Below are positions 1 through 5,715 of a stretch of DNA of 12,360 nt, piece by piece (position 1 is the stretch's first letter; each line of letters starts with the position of its first letter). This stretch comes from Acidobacteriota bacterium. GTDB lineage: Bacteria > Acidobacteriota > Vicinamibacteria > Vicinamibacterales > SCN-69-37. A program made the position numbers and the translations under genes. A model generated the notes under the pieces. It did not search any database. It saw nothing but the letters and a program-made list of their open reading frames with translations, and had not been told where the DNA came from. Location: NCBI GenBank assembly GCA_021824055.1, contig JAKALV010000075.1, positions 1-12,360 on the forward strand, given 5' to 3'.

Positions 1-148
1 CGTGCTTGCGGTACTGCCTACGGCGCCGTGGACGCGCCAAGCGGGCCTCGACCTCGCGCCAAGACCCGGAAAATTGTCCCTAGTCTAGGTGTTTCGCCCT
101 CCTTTCACAAGAGCAGACCGATGGCTCGTGTTAGGGTAGGCAGTTGCT
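1..148. other. 5' flank without a convincing gene
   Basis: No reading frame here has recognisable protein content. One + frame is open from base 2 to a TAG at 86-88 and could be the last codons of an upstream gene, but the 28 residues resemble nothing I know. A short perfect palindrome, CCTAG-T-CTAGG, lies at 79-89 and might be an operator or part of a small terminator. A purine-rich stretch at 133-140 serves as a plausible ribosome binding site for the kinase gene. No clear promoter was found. Confidence 0.4.
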
Positions 149-880
149 GTGTCCGCCCGCGCCCCCCTGCCCCCTGAACGGCTCAACACGATCAACCGTC
201 TGACGCTGACGGCCCGGCTGCTGTCCAGCGCCGTCCACGACACCCGCAACGCGCTGCAGATCATCACCGGCCATGCCGAGCTGTTCGCGGAAACGTCCGC
301 CAATGCCGAGAAGAGCCGGGAGCGATCGCAGGCGATCCTGACACACGCCGACCGGGCCTCCCGGCGGATGCAGAGTCTGGTGCTCATGGCGCAGGAGACC
401 GACAGCGTTCCGGAGCGGCTGGATCTGCGCGCGCTCACCGAGGGTGCCGTCGCGCTTCGGCGATCGTCGTTCGGCCGGGCCCGCATCAAGGTCGTCATCC
501 AGCCGCCGACCGGCGAATACTGGGTGCGAGCGTGCCGGGCCGATCTCATCCGCGTCGTCGCGAACCTGATGCTCAACGCCGAGCGCGCGGTCACCGGGCG
601 GCCGGCGGCGGAAATCTCGTTCCGGGTGTTTCAGTCCGGCGGTCGCATCGGGCTGGCGGTGAAGGACAATGGGACCGGCGTCCCCGAGGAGGTCGTGCCG
701 TTCCTGTTCAGCCCCTTCACGCCCGGGCCGGGACCCGGGCTCGGCCTGTATGTATCGCGATGGCTGATGGAGCGCGGCGGCGGAACGGTGGAACTCACCG
801 GCAACCGCTCGGGAGCGGAGTTTTCACTGGAGCTGCCCGGGGATGCCGGTGTGCGCATCGGTGAATCGGGGAATCGATAA
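149..880 (+). CDS. Soluble sensor histidine kinase (NtrB/FlrB-like), probable flagellar regulator
   Basis: This 243-residue protein is a stand-alone transmitter module. The H-box is VHDTRN with the phospho-acceptor His30. The N-box is NLMLN (Asn139 and Asn143), the G1 box DNGTG starts at Asp173, an F-box-like PFLFSPF lies at 184-190, and the G2/ATP lid GPGPGLGL is at 193-200. All elements needed for autophosphorylation are visible. No membrane segment, PAS or GAF domain is present, so it is cytoplasmic and must sense through a partner or through its short N terminus. The start is GTG; an AGGGTAGG-like purine stretch lies 8 bases upstream and no other in-frame start precedes the H-box. It converges on the sigma-54 activator gene, its likely phosphorylation partner by inference from FlrB/FlrC and FleS/FleR pairs. 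The last codons (GESGNR and stop) are built from the adjacent heptamer repeat, so the native C terminus may have been replaced or extended. Confidence 0.85.
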   Translation: MSARAPLPPERLNTINRLTLTARLLSSAVHDTRNALQIITGHAELFAETSANAEKSRERSQAILTHADRASRRMQSLVLMAQETDSVPERLDLRALTEGAVALRRSSFGRARIKVVIQPPTGEYWVRACRADLIRVVANLMLNAERAVTGRPAAEISFRVFQSGGRIGLAVKDNGTGVPEEVVPFLFSPFTPGPGPGLGLYVSRWLMERGGGTVELTGNRSGAEFSLELPGDAGVRIGESGNR

Positions 881-1097
881 TCGGCAATCTTCGATCGGCA
901 ATCGGGAAAAGGTAATCGCAGATCGGGAATCGGGGAATCGGAAAATCTGGGCGAACAACCGGCCGCGATCGACCCTTCGCCGATCAGCGATTGCCGATTG
1001 GCGATTTCCGATTGGCGATTAGCGATTGCCGATCCGCGATTCCCGATTCCGCGGTTATCGATCGGCGATTGCCAATTTCAAATTCTCGATTGCCCGA
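862..1097. repeat. Two-armed heptanucleotide tandem repeat block
   Basis: The left arm (about 862-947) is made of NNAATCG heptamers. The right arm (about 988-1050, degenerate to 1097) is made of CGATTNN, the same unit on the other strand. From 988 to 1050 nine consecutive heptamers fit CGATTNN with a single base off (CGATCCG). ATCGGCAATC occurs at 880-889 and 894-903, and its exact reverse complement occurs at 989-998 and 1024-1033. ATCGGGAATC at 922-931 pairs with 1038-1047. The block can therefore fold into a long imperfect hairpin in either transcript. It fills the gap between two convergent genes, so a bidirectional terminator or mRNA 3'-end stabiliser role is plausible; there is no U-tract of a classical intrinsic terminator. 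It resembles the heptameric STRR repeats known in cyanobacteria in form, not necessarily in origin. Confidence 0.85.
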
Positions 1098-1100
1098 TGT

Positions 1101-2549
1101 CTATGCCGCCGACGGATCCCCAATCCCCAGTCTCTGCAGTTTGTCGATCAGCGTCGTCCGGCTGAGGCTCAGCAGCTTGGCCGCCTGGCGTTTGTTGCCG
1201 CCGGTCTTCTGGAGGCACTGCAGGATCAGGTCGCGCTCCATCTGCGACATGATCGAGGAGAAGTCCACGCCTTCGTCCGGAATCGTGACCGGCGGCACGG
1301 TGCGTGCGCGATCGGGCTGATGCAGTTCCTCCGGCAGCATCTCGGGCAGGATGTCCGTGCGCGTGCCGCTCATGGCCACGGCGTGTTCGACGGCATTCTC
1401 GAGCTGGCGGATGTTGCCGGGCCAGTCGTAGCGCATCAGCAGGCGCATGGCCTCCTGGCTGATGGCGCGGGCCGGCAGATTGTTGTGCTGCGCGGACTGG
1501 CGCGCGAAGCGCTGGGCCAGCATCGGAATGTCCTCCTGGCGCGCGCGCAGCGGCGGCAGCGCGACGCGGACGACATTGAGCCGGTAGTACAGGTCTTCAC
1601 GGAAGCCGCCGTCCTTGACGAGCTTCAGCAGATCCACATTGGTGGCCGCGATCACCCGCGCGTTGATCTTGATCGGGCGCGACGTGCCCACCTTTTCAAT
1701 CTCCCGCTCCTGCAGGGCCCGCAGCAGCTTGGCCTGAAGCGCCATCGACATCGAGGACACTTCGTCGATGAAGAGCGTGCCGCGGTCCGCCAGTTCGAAG
1801 CGGCCCATGCGGTTGGCGATGGCGCCCGTAAACGCGCCCTTCACATGTCCAAACAGCTCGGCTTCGGCCAGACCCTCGGGAATCGCGCCGGCGTTGAACG
1901 CCACGAACGGGAAGTCGCGCCGCGGGCTGTTGAAGTGGATCGACCGGGCGATCAGCTCCTTGCCTGTGCCGGTCTCGCCCTGGATCAGCACCGCGCTGTG
2001 CATCGGCGCGACGAGTTCCAGCGTGGAGAACACCTGCATCATGGGTCGGCTGGTCCCGATGATCGCGTCGAACCGGAAACGGTCCTGGAGCTGGGCGCGC
2101 AGTTCGGCGTTTTCGCGGCGGAGACGTCGCTCGTTGATGGCGGTCTTGAGCACGCTGACCGGCTGCATGACCTGGAACGGCTTGATCAGGAAGTCCACCG
2201 CGCCGCGCCGGATGGCCCGCACGGCCTCTTCGATGCCGCCGATGCCCGTGATGACGATGGCCCGAAGCTCGGGGTAGCGCCCGAGGGCGTCCTCGAGGAT
2301 GTCCATGCCGTTCGCGTCGGGCAGGCCTAAATCAATGATCAGGCCGTCGTAGGCGAACCCGCGCAAGCGCGCCGTCGCATCCGCGCCCGTCTCGGCCTGC
2401 GCGACGGCGAATCCCTCTTTTTCCAGGGCTTCGACGATCAGCTCTCGCAGTTCGCGTTCATCTTCCACCACCAGCACCGTTGACGCCTGCATCTCCGCCA
2501 CGTCCAACCTCGCTCCCGTCCCCGGTGCCGCATCTTCGCCGCTCGTCAT
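1101..2549 (-). CDS. Sigma-54-dependent response regulator (NtrC family, FlrC/FleR-like)
   Basis: The 482-residue protein has a receiver domain at about 24-140 (acidic pair Glu29/Asp30, phospho-acceptor Asp73 in IIDLGLP, Thr101, Lys123 in LIKPF). An AAA+ domain follows at about 160-395: Walker A GETGTGKE (191-198), the sigma-54 contact loop GAFTGA (238-243), Walker B TLFIDEV (258-264) and WPGNIRQLEN (376-385). A Fis-type helix-turn-helix sits at about 450-475 (GNKRQAAKLLSLSRTTLIDK). It should activate sigma-54 RNA polymerase when phosphorylated. The neighbouring flagellar operon and the sigma-54 promoters on both sides of the intergenic region indicate flagellar control, as for FlrC or FleR. 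The start is uncertain: the ATG at 2549 gives a 20-residue extension before the receiver, whereas the in-frame ATG at 2492 (residue 20) would give the usual short lead-in; neither has an ideal ribosome binding site. It is convergent with the kinase gene rather than in an operon with it. Confidence 0.93.
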   Translation of the reverse strand: MTSGEDAAPGTGARLDVAEMQASTVLVVEDERELRELIVEALEKEGFAVAQAETGADATARLRGFAYDGLIIDLGLPDANGMDILEDALGRYPELRAIVITGIGGIEEAVRAIRRGAVDFLIKPFQVMQPVSVLKTAINERRLRRENAELRAQLQDRFRFDAIIGTSRPMMQVFSTLELVAPMHSAVLIQGETGTGKELIARSIHFNSPRRDFPFVAFNAGAIPEGLAEAELFGHVKGAFTGAIANRMGRFELADRGTLFIDEVSSMSMALQAKLLRALQEREIEKVGTSRPIKINARVIAATNVDLLKLVKDGGFREDLYYRLNVVRVALPPLRARQEDIPMLAQRFARQSAQHNNLPARAISQEAMRLLMRYDWPGNIRQLENAVEHAVAMSGTRTDILPEMLPEELHQPDRARTVPPVTIPDEGVDFSSIMSQMERDLILQCLQKTGGNKRQAAKLLSLSRTTLIDKLQRLGIGDPSAA

Positions 2550-2610
2550 CGTCCACGTCCGATACTGGCTGCGCAGCTTACAGGAACTCCATCAAGACTG
2601 ACAGCTGTAT

Positions 2611-2626
2611 GGCAACGACCATGCCA
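2611..2626 (-). promoter_or_regulatory. Sigma-54 promoter (-24/-12) for the activator gene
   Basis: Read on the minus strand the sequence is TGGCATGGTCGTTGCC. It matches the consensus TGGCACG-N4-TTGCW except for one base in the -24 box and the last base. The invariant GG and GC have the required 12-base offset. Transcription would start near 2600, giving a leader of about 50 bases to the ATG at 2549 or about 108 to the one at 2492. This implies that the activator gene is itself sigma-54 dependent and possibly autoactivated. Confidence 0.68.
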
Positions 2627-2676
2627 GGCGCGCCGCTCGCGTTCGTCCTCGCGCGCGCGCTGCCGGTTGGCCGTCC

Positions 2677-2696
2677 GGCGTCGTCGCGCCGACGCC
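2677..2696. promoter_or_regulatory. Inverted repeat, candidate activator binding site
   Basis: GGCGTCG (2677-2683) and CGACGCC (2690-2696) form perfect 7-base arms around a 6-base spacer. The site lies about 80-120 bases upstream of either predicted start, a normal position for an enhancer-binding protein dimer. In DNA this GC-rich such repeats also arise by chance, so the operator role is an inference from position. Confidence 0.35.
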
Positions 2697-2769
2697 ACGT
2701 GACGGCCGGCCGGACATTTCGGGCGCGCCTGTCATGACGCGCACGGGAGAAGCGCGCGTGCCGCCGGTA

Positions 2770-2785
2770 CGGCACTCATCTTGCT
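2770..2785 (+). promoter_or_regulatory. Sigma-54 promoter (-24/-12) for the flgB operon
   Basis: CGGCACTCATCTTGCT matches TGGCACG-N4-TTGCW at all positions except the first T and the G after CAC. GG at 2771-2772 and GC at 2783-2784 have the correct 12-base offset. The predicted start is near 2796, leaving about 72 bases of leader before flgB. Its position directly upstream of the operon, next to an activator carrying GAFTGA, makes it the likely main promoter of the flagellar cluster. Confidence 0.8.
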
Positions 2786-2799
2786 CAACGGACAGGCAA

Positions 2800-2814
2800 C
2801 CGTGTGGGACACGG
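2800..2814 (+). promoter_or_regulatory. Hairpin in the flgB leader
   Basis: CCGTGT (2800-2805) and ACACGG (2809-2814) are perfect complements around a GGG loop. This places a compact stem-loop a few bases after the predicted transcription start. It could protect the 5' end of a long operon mRNA. There is no U-tract, so it is not a terminator. Confidence 0.45.
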
Positions 2815-2851
2815 GCACCGGACGCGATCACCGCGCCGGAACGGTCCAGTC

Positions 2852-2859
2852 AGAAGGAG
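2852..2859 (+). promoter_or_regulatory. Ribosome binding site fixing the flgB start
   Basis: AGAAGGAG ends 8 bases before the ATG at 2868. It favours that ATG over the in-frame TTG at 2781, which lies inside the -12 promoter box and so could not be in the transcript. Confidence 0.85.
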
Positions 2860-2867
2860 CACGCGAG

Positions 2868-3275
2868 ATGCCAGTGGATTCCATCAAGAGCGACGCATCG
2901 ATCATGGCGGCGCTCGGCCGCCAGATGACCCGGGCCGTGCAGCGCGAAACACTGGCCGCCGGCAATCTGGCGAACCTCGACACGCCCGGCTATCGCGCGC
3001 GGGAAGCGTCGTTTGAGGCGGCCCTTGGTTCGTCGGGCGGCCTCGAGCTGCGCGCGGCCGAAGGGAAGTCACTGCCGGGCGCGGGCCGGACACCAGGCAA
3101 CGCGATGACCGTGAAAGAGACGGCCGACACGGCGTCACGCCGCGACGGGAACAACGTGCAGCTTGACCACGAACTTCTGGAACTCAACCGCGCGATGGGT
3201 GATTTCAGCGCCGCACAAACCGTGCTGGCCGCGAAATTCCGCCTCGTGCGCTACGCAATCAACGACGGGCGGTAG
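2868..3275 (+). CDS. flgB: Flagellar proximal rod protein FlgB
   Basis: The 135-residue product is the usual size for FlgB, a rod subunit exported by the flagellar type III system and assembled just above the MS ring. The N-terminal rod/hook signature NLANLDTPGYRA lies at 33-44, in the helix preceded by QRETLAAG. The C-terminal half contains the FlgB-typical DGNNVQLDHE (93-102) and a final helix for the coiled-coil rod core. The low-complexity stretch between about 53 and 90 is the family's normally disordered loop. The ATG is set by a strong ribosome binding site. It is the first gene of the operon, downstream of the sigma-54 promoter, and stops 5 bases before flgC. Confidence 0.95.
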   Translation: MPVDSIKSDASIMAALGRQMTRAVQRETLAAGNLANLDTPGYRAREASFEAALGSSGGLELRAAEGKSLPGAGRTPGNAMTVKETADTASRRDGNNVQLDHELLELNRAMGDFSAAQTVLAAKFRLVRYAINDGR

Positions 3276-3280
3276 CCGAC

Positions 3281-3712
3281 ATGTCTCAGTTGCTCAGTGC
3301 CGTGAATGCCGCCGCCAGCGCGCTCGACGCGCAACGGGCGCGGATGGAAGTGGCCGTGTCGAACCTGGCCAACGCCGAGTCGACCCGCACCGTGAACGGC
3401 GAGCCCTATCGCCGGCGCGACGTCGTGCTCGAAACGGTGACGTCCGACACCTTCGGCAAGGCCCTGGGCGCGGCCGGCGAGGCGGACGGCGTGCGCGTCT
3501 CGAGCGTCGTCGAGGACCCGGAGCCGTTCCGGCGCCTCTACGAGCCGTCGCATCCCGACGCCGACAAGGACGGGTTTGTGCTCAAGCCGAATGTGGATGT
3601 GCCGGAAGAGATGGTCAACCTCATTGGCGCGGCCCGCGCGTATCAGGCGAACCTGGCCGCGATCAGCCTGATCCGCGACACCGTGCAGAAAGCCCTAGAG
3701 CTGGCGAAGTAA
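3281..3712 (+). CDS. flgC: Flagellar proximal rod protein FlgC
   Basis: The product has 143 residues, close to the family norm. The N-terminal signature VSNLANAEST lies at 26-35 and is followed by PYRRRDVVLE. The middle has YEPSHPDADKDGFVLKPNVD (88-107), characteristic of FlgC, and the C-terminal helix carries MVNLIGAARAYQAN (111-124). FlgC builds the proximal rod together with FlgB and FlgF and is exported through the flagellar secretion channel. It begins 5 bases after flgB, with only a weak purine signal before the ATG, so translation is probably coupled to flgB. Confidence 0.96.
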   Translation: MSQLLSAVNAAASALDAQRARMEVAVSNLANAESTRTVNGEPYRRRDVVLETVTSDTFGKALGAAGEADGVRVSSVVEDPEPFRRLYEPSHPDADKDGFVLKPNVDVPEEMVNLIGAARAYQANLAAISLIRDTVQKALELAK

Positions 3713-3717
3713 CCGAT

Positions 3718-4047
3718 ATGTCCACACCAATCAACAATCTCTCAATGCTGATACCCGGTTCGACGGGTTCGACGGGTTCGACGGGTTCGGCAGGTTCGGC
3801 AGGTTCGGTAGGTTCCGTAGGTGCGGCGGGCGGAGACTTCGGCAATACGCTGAAAGATCTGCTCGGCAAAGTCGACGAGTCCTCCGACGCCGCGAACGAC
3901 GCGGTCAGCAAGATGATCGACGGCACCGGCGACGTGCACGAGGCGATGATCGCGCTGCAGCACGCCGACGTGATGCTGCAGATGACGGTGCAGATCCGCA
4001 ACAAGCTCGTGCAGGCGTACCAGGACGTCATGCGGATGCCGGTGTAG
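3718..4047 (+). CDS. fliE: Flagellar hook-basal body protein FliE (MS ring-rod adaptor)
   Basis: The 109-residue protein is of normal FliE length. The conserved part spans about 40-109: FGNTLKDLLGKV, then a VHEAMIALQHADV helix, and a terminal helix with VQIRNKLVQAYQDVMRMPV (91-109), typical of FliE. FliE is the first exported subunit and joins the FliF MS ring and the secretion gate to the FlgB rod. Residues 14-39 are instead a Gly-Ser-Thr/Ala/Val repeat encoded by tandem 9-base units, a flexible linker placed after the exported N terminus. It starts 5 bases after flgC and ends 6 bases before fliF, in the canonical flgB-flgC-fliE-fliF order. Confidence 0.95.
   Translation: MSTPINNLSMLIPGSTGSTGSTGSAGSAGSVGSVGAAGGDFGNTLKDLLGKVDESSDAANDAVSKMIDGTGDVHEAMIALQHADVMLQMTVQIRNKLVQAYQDVMRMPV
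3757..3828 (+). repeat. 9-base tandem repeat in fliE coding a Gly-Ser-X linker
   Basis: Eight in-frame units are visible: GGTTCGACG three times, GGTTCGGCA twice, then GGTTCGGTA, GGTTCCGTA and GGTGCGGCG. They encode GST x3, GSA x2, GSV x2 and GAA. The first three units are identical and the rest diverge progressively, the pattern of recent slippage at one end. Changes in unit number would keep the frame. Confidence 0.92.
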
Positions 4048-4053
4048 CCCGTC

Positions 4054-5715
4054 GTGAATCCCGACCAGCTCTTCGCCAGTTTCAAGAAGCTCACGGGCGC
4101 GCTCAGCACCGCGCAGCTTGTGTCCATCGCCGTCGCGTTCTTCGGCGTGCTTGCGGTGATCGGGGCCTCGGCCTACTGGATCAGCAAGCCGGACTACGTG
4201 CTGCTGGCCGACGGGCTCGACCCGGAAAGCGCATCCGCCGTGGTGGCCAAGCTCAAAGCGGCCAAAGTTTCGTACGAGCTCGACAACGGCGGCCGCTCGA
4301 TCCGCGTGCCGAGCGAGCGGGTCAACGAACTCCGGCTTCAGGTGGCCTCGGAGGGCTTTCCCTCGTCCGGCCGCATCGGCTTCGAGCTGTTCGACAAGGC
4401 CTCGTTCGGGACCACGGACGCGCAGGAGCATGTGAACTACCAGCGCGCCCTGCAAGGGGAGCTCGAGCGCACGATCTCGACGCTCAGCGAAGTGGCGAGC
4501 GCCCGCGTGCATCTGACGATGGCGAAAGACTCGCTGTACTCGGATCAGTCGCAGCCCGCGAAAGCGTCGGTCATGCTGCGGCTCAAGTCGAACCGGCCGC
4601 TGTCGGACGCGACCGTGCGCGGCATCGCCGGGCTTGTCAGCAACAGCGTGGAATCGCTGCGGCCCGAGTCGGTCGCGATTCTCGATACGTACGGCCGGCT
4701 GCTGTCGCGCTCCGAGGAGAACGGCGCCATGCCGGGTCTGCAGTCGGATCGCCAGCAGCAGCTCGAACGGGATCTGTCCACGCGCGTGGTGGCGTTGCTC
4801 GAGCCCGTGGTCGGCCCCGGCCACGTGCGCGTGAACGTGTCCGCCCGGCTGAAGGCCGACGCGGAGGAAGAGACGGAAGAACGATGGGATCCGACGACCG
4901 TCGTGCGCAGCCGGCAGACCAGCGTGGAAGCGGACACCCGCGCGACGTCGGCGGGCAGCGTCGCCGGCGCGCGGAGCAATCTGCCGGACGCGTCGCCCGC
5001 AAAGCCGGCGCCGTCGCCGGCGCCGCTCATGAACGGCACGAATCGCAACTCGGAAACGACCAACTACGAAGTGTCGAAGTTGACGCGCCATCGCCTGAGC
5101 CCGCAGGGGCAGCTCGCCCGTTTGTCCGTGGCCGTGATCGTGGATGACGACCACTCGGCGCCGGCGTCCGGCGCGCCTGTGGCAAAAGGACCGGTCAAGG
5201 GGACGCCCCGCACGCCGGAGGAGATTCAGCGCATTCAGAAGCTCGTCGCGGCGGCCGTCGGATTGGACCAGACCCGCGGCGACCAGTTGACCGTGGAGAA
5301 CATGGCGTTCGACGCGCCGGTCGACGACACGCCCGCCGCGCCGACCGGATGGCCGGCGTGGAAGCAGACGCTGACGGACGCCGGCCGCGAGTACGGCATG
5401 TCCGTGCTGCGCACGGTCGCCGTGCTGGTGCTGGCGCTCTTCGCGATCTTCGGCGTGCTGCGTCCGATGTCACGGCGCGCGATGGTGCTGCAGCGCGAGA
5501 TCGCGGCGCTGCCGGAACGCCCGCGTGCCGGTCAGGACGTGCCGGCGATGAGCGGCGGCCATGCCGCCGCGCCCCCGGCGATCGCCGTGCCGGCGCCCGC
5601 CGACTCGGCGCACCGGTTGCCCGGCCTGTCGCGCCAGGTGGCGCGCCTGGCCCAGGACGAGCCCGAAGCGCTCGCCCGTATCGTCCGCGGCTGGCTGGCC
5701 GAAGAGGATCGCTAG
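4054..5715 (+). CDS. fliF: Flagellar MS-ring protein FliF
   Basis: This 553-residue inner membrane protein forms the MS ring on which the motor and export apparatus assemble. A first membrane helix lies at about 21-43 and a second at about 450-470. Between them are the periplasmic ring-building motifs, with the conserved stretch GFELFDKASFGTTDAQEHVN (109-128) and YQRALQGELERTI (129-141). A proline/alanine-rich loop lies at about 300-330. The cytoplasmic tail ends in ALARIVRGWLAEED (539-552), the helix that binds the FliG N-terminal domain. The start is GTG, 6 bases after fliE, with only a weak ribosome binding site, so coupling is likely. Its stop TAG directly abuts the fliG ATG. Length and domain order are ordinary for the family. 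Confidence 0.97.
   Translation: MNPDQLFASFKKLTGALSTAQLVSIAVAFFGVLAVIGASAYWISKPDYVLLADGLDPESASAVVAKLKAAKVSYELDNGGRSIRVPSERVNELRLQVASEGFPSSGRIGFELFDKASFGTTDAQEHVNYQRALQGELERTISTLSEVASARVHLTMAKDSLYSDQSQPAKASVMLRLKSNRPLSDATVRGIAGLVSNSVESLRPESVAILDTYGRLLSRSEENGAMPGLQSDRQQQLERDLSTRVVALLEPVVGPGHVRVNVSARLKADAEEETEERWDPTTVVRSRQTSVEADTRATSAGSVAGARSNLPDASPAKPAPSPAPLMNGTNRNSETTNYEVSKLTRHRLSPQGQLARLSVAVIVDDDHSAPASGAPVAKGPVKGTPRTPEEIQRIQKLVAAAVGLDQTRGDQLTVENMAFDAPVDDTPAAPTGWPAWKQTLTDAGREYGMSVLRTVAVLVLALFAIFGVLRPMSRRAMVLQREIAALPERPRAGQDVPAMSGGHAAAPPAIAVPAPADSAHRLPGLSRQVARLAQDEPEALARIVRGWLAEEDR

Larger units (their letters stand above)
2550..2867. promoter_or_regulatory. Divergent control region between activator gene and flgB
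   Basis: This 318-base gap holds no credible gene. It contains a sigma-54 promoter match facing each way (2611-2626 on the minus strand, 2770-2785 on the plus strand). The roughly 140 bases between them are rich in inverted repeats: GGCGTCG/CGACGCC at 2677-2696, GTCCGGC (2673-2679) facing GCCGGAC (2709-2715), GGCCGGCC at 2704-2711, and GTCATGAC at 2731-2738. Such elements are candidates for shared upstream activator sites serving both promoters. The flgB leader, with a hairpin at 2800-2814 and a strong ribosome binding site, occupies the right end. Confidence 0.75.

Noticed and set aside
2..88. Open + frame at the left edge ending in TAG at 86-88
   Set aside because: It could be the tail of an upstream gene, but the 28 residues show no recognisable motif and cannot be tested without the preceding sequence.
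133..148. Possible sigma-54 promoter upstream of the kinase (AGGGTAGGCAGTTGCT)
   Set aside because: The GG/GC spacing is right and TTGCT is present, but the -24 half is poor. The implied transcription start (about 159) falls after the GTG start at 149, with no usable later start before the H-box. The purines serve better as a ribosome binding site.
721..740. Perfect inverted repeat GCCCGGG-N6-CCCGGGC
   Set aside because: It lies inside the kinase ATP-lid codons for the PGPGPG stretch; glycine/proline codons at this GC content give such palindromes, and there is no U-tract.
862..1097. CRISPR array
   Set aside because: Units are 7 bases, tandem without unique spacers, and switch orientation in the middle; there are no cas genes nearby.
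1026..2330. Long + strand open frame of 434 codons opposite the response regulator
   Set aside because: It is His/Arg-rich, has no domain, and begins inside the heptamer array. The minus strand carries an unmistakable NtrC-family protein here.
3742..5154. Long minus-strand open frame opposite fliE and fliF
   Set aside because: It is an antisense shadow of high-GC codons, rich in Arg and His. fliE and fliF on the + strand have strong family motifs.
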